A DNA stretch of 64,000 nucleotides. Origin: Aurantimonas sp. Leaf443. GTDB lineage: Bacteria; Pseudomonadota; Alphaproteobacteria; Rhizobiales; Rhizobiaceae. The stretch lies in assembly GCF_001425575.1 (NCBI RefSeq), contig NZ_LMRD01000001.1, positions 2,537 through 66,536 on the forward strand. The letters run 5' to 3'. This document shows, in pieces, positions 59,279 through 64,000 of this stretch (the first letter of the stretch is position 1; each line of letters begins with the position of its first letter). The position numbers were made by a program, and so were the translations under genes. Under the pieces are notes generated by a model. That model was not told the origin of the DNA. It searched no databases and saw nothing but the letters and a program-made list of their open reading frames with translations.

Positions 59279-60967
59279 TCAGCCCCGCTCCGTCTCGCCC
59301 GCGATCGAGCGCGTGAGCACCAGCACCGGGGCCATGCCGATGGCCACGATGAGGAGGGCGGCGACGGCGCCGTCCTGGAAGGCGGCGCGCGAGGCCTGGG
59401 CGTAGACGTGGGTGGCGAGCGTGTCGAAGTCGAAGGGGCGCAGGAGCACGGTGGCGGAGAGTTCCTTCACGCAGTCGACGAAGACGAGGAGGAGCGAGGT
59501 CAGGAGGGCGGGGCGCATCAGCGGCAGCAGCACCTCGCGCAAGGTGGCGGCCGGGCCGCGGCCGAGCGTGCGCGAGGCCATGTCGAGATGCGGCGAGACC
59601 TTGGCGAAGCCGCTCTCCACCGAGCCGTGTCCCATCGCCATGAAGCGCACGATGCAGGCGAAGACGATGGCCGCGCCGGAGCCCGACAGGAGAAGCCCGG
59701 TCGAGACGCCGAAGGCCGAGCGCATCAGCGCGTCCAGCTGGTTGTCGAAGGCGGCGAAGGGCACGAGGATGCCCATGGCGAGCACCGTGCCGGGAATGGC
59801 GTAGCCGGCCGAGCCGATGCGCGACAGGGCCTCCAGCCGGCGGCTCTTGGTCAGGCGCGCGCCGTAGGCCATGGCGAAGGCAATGGCGACGGTGAGCACC
59901 GCCGCGGTGCCGGCGATCGCCAGACTGTGCCAGGCCGCGCGCCAGAGCGCGGGGTCGGAGAGGTCGGCGAGCCGGCGCGAGGCGTAGTCGGCCAGGACAT
60001 AGGCGGGAATGCCGAAGCCGAGCAGGATCGGCGTGGCGCAGGCGAGGATCGCAAGGCCCGCGCGCCAGCCCGTCAGCGGTTCGAGGCCGGCCTTCGCCCC
60101 GTCGCCGCGCGCCACCGTGAAGCGCTGGCGCCGGCGCGCATGCCGCTCCAGGAGCACGAGGCCGACGATGACCGCGAGCATGGCGAGCGCGATCTGCGTG
60201 GCGCCGACGAGGTCGCCCCGGTTCAGCCATGTGGCGTAGACGGTGAAGGTGAGCGTCTGCACGCCGAGAAATTCCACCGCGCCGATGTCGTTGACCGATT
60301 CCATCAGCGCCAGCGCGACGCCGACGGCGATGGCCGGGCGCGCCATCGGCAGGAGCACGGTGAGGAAGACGCGCAAGGGACCGGCGCCGAGCGTGCGCGC
60401 GACGTCTGCGACGCGCCGGCCCTGCATGGCGAACATCACCCGCACGGTCAGGAACACGTAAGGGTAGAGCACCGAGGAGAGGATGAGGACGGCGCCCCAG
60501 AGCGAGCGGATCTCGGGAAACCAGTAGTCGCGCCGCGAGGTGAAGCCGAAGAGCGAGCGGATCGCGCTCTGCACCGGCCCGACATAGTGCAGATACTCGT
60601 TGAAGCAGTAGGCGGCGATATAGGTCGGCACCGCCAGCGGCACGACGAGGGCGACGGCGAGGACGCGGCGTCCGGGAAAGCGGAAGCTCGTGACCAGCCA
60701 GGCCGGCACCGTGCCGAAGACCGCCGTCACGAGCGCGACGCCCGCCATCAGCTCGGCCGTGACGAGGGCGGAGGAGGGCAGGACGGTGGAGAGAAGATGG
60801 CTCCAGTTCTGCGAGACGCCGCCGAACGCGATGACGAAGAGCGCCACGATCGGCAGGGCGACGAGCAGGGCCAAGAGGCCCGCCACGAGGAGCACGGTCC
60901 GTTCGCCCGCCGGACGGCGGTGGCGAAGGCGGTCGTCTCGCCGGGCGAGCGTCTGGCTGGAACTCAT
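59279..60967 (-). CDS. fbpB: Iron(III) ABC transporter permease
   Basis: A 562-residue double-length permease with about 12 helices and two EAA loops (VARTLGAGPLRVFLTVLLPMARP near residue 195 and ASRTLGRGPAATLREVLLPLMRP near 470). This is the duplicated architecture of FbpB/SfuB iron permeases. It lies 85 bases after fbpA, with a large hairpin between. No fbpC ATPase gene is in the window, so an ATPase encoded elsewhere must energise it. Thiamine-type permeases share this fold, but the FbpA neighbour argues for iron. Confidence 0.92.
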   Translation of the reverse strand: MSSSQTLARRDDRLRHRRPAGERTVLLVAGLLALLVALPIVALFVIAFGGVSQNWSHLLSTVLPSSALVTAELMAGVALVTAVFGTVPAWLVTSFRFPGRRVLAVALVVPLAVPTYIAAYCFNEYLHYVGPVQSAIRSLFGFTSRRDYWFPEIRSLWGAVLILSSVLYPYVFLTVRVMFAMQGRRVADVARTLGAGPLRVFLTVLLPMARPAIAVGVALALMESVNDIGAVEFLGVQTLTFTVYATWLNRGDLVGATQIALAMLAVIVGLVLLERHARRRQRFTVARGDGAKAGLEPLTGWRAGLAILACATPILLGFGIPAYVLADYASRRLADLSDPALWRAAWHSLAIAGTAAVLTVAIAFAMAYGARLTKSRRLEALSRIGSAGYAIPGTVLAMGILVPFAAFDNQLDALMRSAFGVSTGLLLSGSGAAIVFACIVRFMAMGHGSVESGFAKVSPHLDMASRTLGRGPAATLREVLLPLMRPALLTSLLLVFVDCVKELSATVLLRPFDFDTLATHVYAQASRAAFQDGAVAALLIVAIGMAPVLVLTRSIAGETERG

Positions 60968-60999
60968 GGGGCCTCTTCGGATCGTGCCGGAAACGGCGA

Positions 61000-61032
61000 G
61001 GCGGCGCCCGGGGGAATGCCCCGGACGCCGCC
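61000..61032 (-). other. Large intercistronic stem-loop between fbpA and fbpB
   Basis: Outer arms GGCGGCG (61000-61006) and CGCCGCC (61026-61032) and inner arms CCGGGG (61008-61013) and CCCCGG (61019-61024) stack into a 13-bp, nearly perfect hairpin with single opposed mismatches. It lies 21 bases after the fbpA stop. It has no T-run, so it more likely stabilises fbpA mRNA than terminates fully. Confidence 0.65.
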
Positions 61033-61052
61033 ATCGGTCTCGTCGGTTCGGC

Positions 61053-62099
61053 TCAGGCCTTGGGGCCGTTGTCGAAGTCCACCTCGTCGATCAGCTGCGA
61101 GGCCTTGGCGCGCTGGGCGGCGATTTCCGAAAGCGAGAGCGTGTCCGGCTTCATCTCGCCGAAGGCCTTGACCGTGTCGGAGACGGCGACGCCCGCCTTC
61201 AGCGGATATTCGTAGTTGATCTGCGCGTAGATCTGCTGCGCCTCGTCCTCGGTGAGGAATTCCATGAACTTCACCGCGTTCGCGCGGTTCGGCGCGTTCT
61301 TGGCGAGGCCCATGCCGGAAATGTTGACATGCGTGCCGCCGTTCTCGAAGGTCGGCATCACGACCTTGATGGCCGCCGCCCAGTCCTTCTGCTCCGGCTC
61401 CTTCTCGTTGTTCTGCATCAGGCCGACATAATAGGTGTTGCCGATGGCGATGTCGCACTGGCCGGAGGCGATGTTGCGGGCCTGGTCGCGGTCGCCGCCC
61501 TGCGGGGGCGTGGCGAGATTGTCGCGAAGGCCGGTCAGCCAGGCGCGCGTCTCCTCCTCGCCGTGATGGGCGAGATAGGCCGCGACGAGCGCGACATTGT
61601 ACTGGTGCTGCCCCGAGCGGATGCAGATCTTGCCCTTCCACTTGGGATCGGCGAGGCTCTCGTAGGTGATCGGCTCGTCGCCGACGCGCTCCCTGGAGGC
61701 GTAGACCACGCGGCCGCGGGCGGTGACGCCGGCCCACATCTTGTCGCCGTCGCGGAAGGCCAGGGGAATGTCGCGCTCGATGATCTCGTCGGTCAGCGGC
61801 TGGAGGATGCCGGCCTGCTTGGCCGCGTCCAGACGGCCGACATCGACGGTGAGGACGACGTCCGCGGGCGAGTTGGCGCCTTCGGCGGCCACGCGCTCCT
61901 CGAGGCCCTTCTCGATGAAGATCGTCGCGGTGGTGAGGCCCGTCTTCTTGGTGAAGGCGTCCAGCAGCGGCTGGATGAGGGCGGGCTGGCGCGAGGAATA
62001 GATGTTGACGTCGGCGGCGGACGCCGCGCCCGTGAGGGCGGTGCCGGCAAGGGCGCCGATCACCAGCGAGCGCAGGGAGCGGGCGAGAAGCGGGGACAT
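61053..62099 (-). CDS. fbpA: Iron(III) ABC transporter substrate-binding protein
   Basis: A 348-residue periplasmic ferric-binding protein. The Sec signal peptide ends at ASA near residue 29. The mature chain begins ADVNIYSSRQPALIQPLLDAF, and the iron-ligand tyrosine pair is in IGNTYYVGLM near residue 224, as in FbpA/FutA proteins. GAGG is 8 bases before the ATG. Two Irr-type boxes lie about 170-200 bases upstream, implying iron control. Confidence 0.94.
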   Translation of the reverse strand: MSPLLARSLRSLVIGALAGTALTGAASAADVNIYSSRQPALIQPLLDAFTKKTGLTTATIFIEKGLEERVAAEGANSPADVVLTVDVGRLDAAKQAGILQPLTDEIIERDIPLAFRDGDKMWAGVTARGRVVYASRERVGDEPITYESLADPKWKGKICIRSGQHQYNVALVAAYLAHHGEEETRAWLTGLRDNLATPPQGGDRDQARNIASGQCDIAIGNTYYVGLMQNNEKEPEQKDWAAAIKVVMPTFENGGTHVNISGMGLAKNAPNRANAVKFMEFLTEDEAQQIYAQINYEYPLKAGVAVSDTVKAFGEMKPDTLSLSEIAAQRAKASQLIDEVDFDNGPKA

Positions 62100-62268
62100 C
62101 GTCGAGACCTCGAAGCTGCGGGCGAACCCTTGGAACGGGTGGCACGCGGCCGCGGGGCCGGCCGTTGTCGCGCCGGCTCCGCGACAGGTGCCGGGAACGG
62201 GCCCTGAATGCCGGGGGCGCAGCCTCCTGGCAAGCCGAAAACGACAAAAGAACAGTCAAATCATATGG

Positions 62269-62283
62269 TTAGAACTGTTCCAA
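62269..62283 (-). promoter_or_regulatory. Irr-type iron-control box, copy proximal to fbpA
   Basis: TTAGAA-N3-TTCCAA on the plus strand (TTGGAA-N3-TTCTAA on the minus strand) matches the inverted repeat TTTAGAA-N3-TTCTAAA bound by Irr in Rhizobiales in 13 of its positions by eye. It is upstream of fbpA and 1 base from a second copy. Confidence 0.65.
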
Positions 62284-62284
62284 T

Positions 62285-62300
62285 TTTGAACCGTTCTAAA
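62285..62300 (-). promoter_or_regulatory. Irr-type iron-control box, distal copy
   Basis: TTTAGAA-N3-TTCAAA on the minus strand is a close match to the Irr (ICE) consensus TTTAGAA-N3-TTCTAAA. It is adjacent to the proximal copy with centres 16-17 bases apart. Irr generally acts in iron limitation, so it is expected to govern fbpA-fbpB. Confidence 0.7.
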
Positions 62301-62332
62301 CTGGAGCCGTCCCCTCCGAAATCCCGCCGGCC

Positions 62333-64000
62333 TCAGTCGGCGAGAACACGTTGGGCGGGAAAGGAAATTTCCACCAGGGTGCCCTCTCCGGGCGAGGAGG
62401 AGATGGCGAAGGCGGCACGGTTGGCCTCCGTCAGCGCCTTGGTCAGCGGCAGGCCGAGCCCGGTGCCTTCGCCGCGCCCGCGCTCGCCTGGCCGCACCTG
62501 GCGGAAGGGCGTCAGCGCGATCTCGATCTCGCTCTCGGTCATGCCGATGCCGCTGTCGCGCACCCGCATGACCACCGCGCCGTCGTTCGCATAGCTCGTC
62601 GAGACGATGATCTGACCGCCGCTGGAGGTGAAGCGGATGGCGTTGGAGACGAGGTTCAGCGCGATCTGCCGGATCGACCGGCGGTCGGCGACGACGGGGG
62701 GCACCGAGGAGGGCAGGTTGGAGCGCACGATGACGCGCTCGCGCATGGCCTGGGGCTGCAGCAGCGAGACGGCTTCGGCGATCACGTCGTTCAGGAGCAC
62801 GGATTCGAAGGTGAGATCCACCTTGCCCGCCTCGATCTTGGACAGGTCGAGAAGGTCGTTGACGAGATCGAGGAGGTGGTGGCCCGAGCGCTTGATGTCG
62901 TCGAGGTATTCCAGGTAGCGCTCCGAGCCGAGCGGGCCGTGGCTCTCGCTCGCCATGACGTCGGCGAAGCCGATGATGGCGTTGAGCGGCGTGCGCAGCT
63001 CATGGCTGATATTGGCGAGGAAGCGCGTCTTCTGCTGGCTCGCCTCCTCGGCCTCGCGTCGGGCGGAGACGAGATCCTGCTCGATCGTCTTCCAGTGCGC
63101 GATGTCGCGGATCACGGCGCAGATGGCGCCGGCATCCGGCAGGCGGCCGAGGGTGAGGGACAGCGGGATGAAGCCGCCCTGCGCCACGCGGCCGATGACC
63201 TCGCGGCCCTCGCCGATGAGACCGGCCACCCCGTCCCGCTTCAGCGTCTCCAGATAGTCGAGCGTGGAACGCTGGCTCTCGTGGGCGAAGAGCGTGACGA
63301 AGGGCCGCCCGGCCGCGTCGTCCGGCTCGATGCCGAAGAGGGAGAGGGCCGAGCCGTTCATGGCGCGGATGCGCCCGGCCGCGTCGAGCAGCACCACGCC
63401 GTCCGTCGCCGTGTCGAGGACGACGCGCAGCTCGGCATTCTCGCGCCGAAGCCGCGCCAGCTCGCCGTCGCCGTCGTTCGAGGGCTCCGGCCGCTCGTCC
63501 TGCGCCTTCGCCGCCTCGGCATCGCCCGCCTCCACGAAGGACATGACGAGGCAGGAGCGCCCGGCGAGCGTCAGGCGCTGGAGATGGGCGCGCACGGGAA
63601 GGGTCTCGTCGTCGGCGCGGCGGATATGCACGATGCCTTCGGTCCCCGGCAGGTCGCTGGTGGCGAAGAGGCGGGCGAGCCCGCCGGTGGCGCCGAGCGC
63701 CTGCGCCTCGTGGCCGGTGAGGGCGCGGAAGCGCGCATTGGCATAGACCAGCGCCTCGCGCACCTGGACCAGGACGGCCAGCGGCATCGTGCCGTAGAGC
63801 GTGTCGAGTTCGGCGACGAGATCGGCCGGCGCGCCGGCTTCCTCCACGCTCTCCTCGGCCTCGCCGGCCTCGGCTGCGGCGGCGTCGCCCGTCGCCTGGG
63901 CCTCGGCCTCGTCCATCGCCCTCACGCGGGCGGCGGCGGCGCGGATCGCCTCCTTCAGTCCCTTGTCCGGGTTCTTCTCGCCGAGCGTGGCCCCGATCGC
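62333..64000 (-). CDS. PAS-domain sensor histidine kinase (5' end outside the window)
   Basis: At least 555 residues; the frame stays open to the window edge (the upstream text reads LGEKNPDKGLKEAIRAAAARV), so the true start is probably beyond 64000, although a GTG at 63925 could serve. Two PAS domains are visible, around GTMPLAVLVQVREALVYANARF and VVLDTATDGVVLLDAAGRI. An intact kinase follows: H-box FLANISHELRTPLNAIIGF, N-box LNLVSNAIRF, and G-boxes VRDSGIGM and GTGLGLPLTKAL. No membrane segment is seen. The layout resembles PdhS/PleC-type cell-cycle kinases, but that assignment needs the missing N terminus. Confidence 0.85.
   Translation of the reverse strand, partial: AIGATLGEKNPDKGLKEAIRAAAARVRAMDEAEAQATGDAAAAEAGEAEESVEEAGAPADLVAELDTLYGTMPLAVLVQVREALVYANARFRALTGHEAQALGATGGLARLFATSDLPGTEGIVHIRRADDETLPVRAHLQRLTLAGRSCLVMSFVEAGDAEAAKAQDERPEPSNDGDGELARLRRENAELRVVLDTATDGVVLLDAAGRIRAMNGSALSLFGIEPDDAAGRPFVTLFAHESQRSTLDYLETLKRDGVAGLIGEGREVIGRVAQGGFIPLSLTLGRLPDAGAICAVIRDIAHWKTIEQDLVSARREAEEASQQKTRFLANISHELRTPLNAIIGFADVMASESHGPLGSERYLEYLDDIKRSGHHLLDLVNDLLDLSKIEAGKVDLTFESVLLNDVIAEAVSLLQPQAMRERVIVRSNLPSSVPPVVADRRSIRQIALNLVSNAIRFTSSGGQIIVSTSYANDGAVVMRVRDSGIGMTESEIEIALTPFRQVRPGERGRGEGTGLGLPLTKALTEANRAAFAISSSPGEGTLVEISFPAQRVLAD

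Overview
The window is high-GC DNA from an alphaproteobacterium, most likely of the order Hyphomicrobiales (Rhizobiales). Evidence: the conserved block DUF2948-hisD-UPF0262-low-molecular-weight phosphatase; rpmH-rnpA-yidC-engB; Irr-type iron boxes before fbpA; an Entner-Doudoroff operon zwf-pgl-edd; a DUF2865 protein; and an ScfR-type regulator divergent from aceA. The genus cannot be fixed from the sequence alone; an Aurantimonadaceae-like organism is a guess.

Layout. (1) 1-5319 is the right part of an integrated mobile element: an IS21-type terminus that interrupts an IS630-type transposase, a MobF relaxase/helicase, a small uncharacterised ORF and a large serine recombinase. The last 30 bases of the recombinase gene are the 3' end of a chromosomal tRNA-Arg(ACG), so the element sits in that tRNA. 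It looks like an integrative mobilizable element (no type IV secretion genes in view). (2) 5.6-9.6 kb: an orphan sensor kinase, a flavin disulfide reductase and a TVP38/VTT membrane protein. (3) 10-18 kb: housekeeping genes: ribosomal protein L34, RNase P protein, YidC insertase, an acetyltransferase, EngB, a phosphatase, UPF0262, histidinol dehydrogenase, DUF2948 and a diguanylate cyclase. (4) 18.2-30.2 kb: an exopolysaccharide locus with Wzy-like polymerase, three or four glycosyltransferase-type proteins, Wzx flippase, a secreted GH10 glycanase, a Wzz/GumC-type copolymerase and a CapD-type nucleotide-sugar epimerase/dehydratase.

(5) 30.3-34.4 kb: zwf-pgl-edd. (6) 34.5-37.7 kb: a heme oxygenase and bacteriophytochrome pair overlapping by 4 bp, the phytochrome carrying an HWE-type kinase and its own receiver. 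(7) 38-41 kb: gamma-glutamyl-polyamine synthetase and oxidase; the matching putrescine-type ABC transporter potFGHI is at 49.2-53.3 kb. (8) 41-44.3 kb: an RTX protein with an SGNH/SASA esterase domain between two RTX arrays, and a DUF2865 protein. (9) 44.3-47.7 kb: isocitrate lyase with a small conserved-looking partner, and a divergent ScfR-like regulator with TGTAA-type repeats between them. (10) 47.8-49.1 kb: an LpxO-like hydroxylase and a GNAT acetyltransferase. (11) 53.3-58.5 kb: an unknown secreted protein coupled to an AsmA protein, and acetoacetyl-CoA synthetase. (12) 58.6-64 kb: a NYN-domain gene broken by one in-frame TAG, an iron(III) ABC transporter (fbpA-fbpB) under two Irr-type boxes, and a PAS histidine kinase running off the right edge.

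The most notable items are the mobilizable element captured in tRNA-Arg, the RTX-SGNH-RTX fusion with an inverted repeat beside its start codon, the secreted glycanase inside the exopolysaccharide locus, the aceA/ScfR repeat cluster with its 86-residue partner, and stem-loops directly behind both ABC binding-protein genes. I saw no CRISPR array, rRNA or replication origin.
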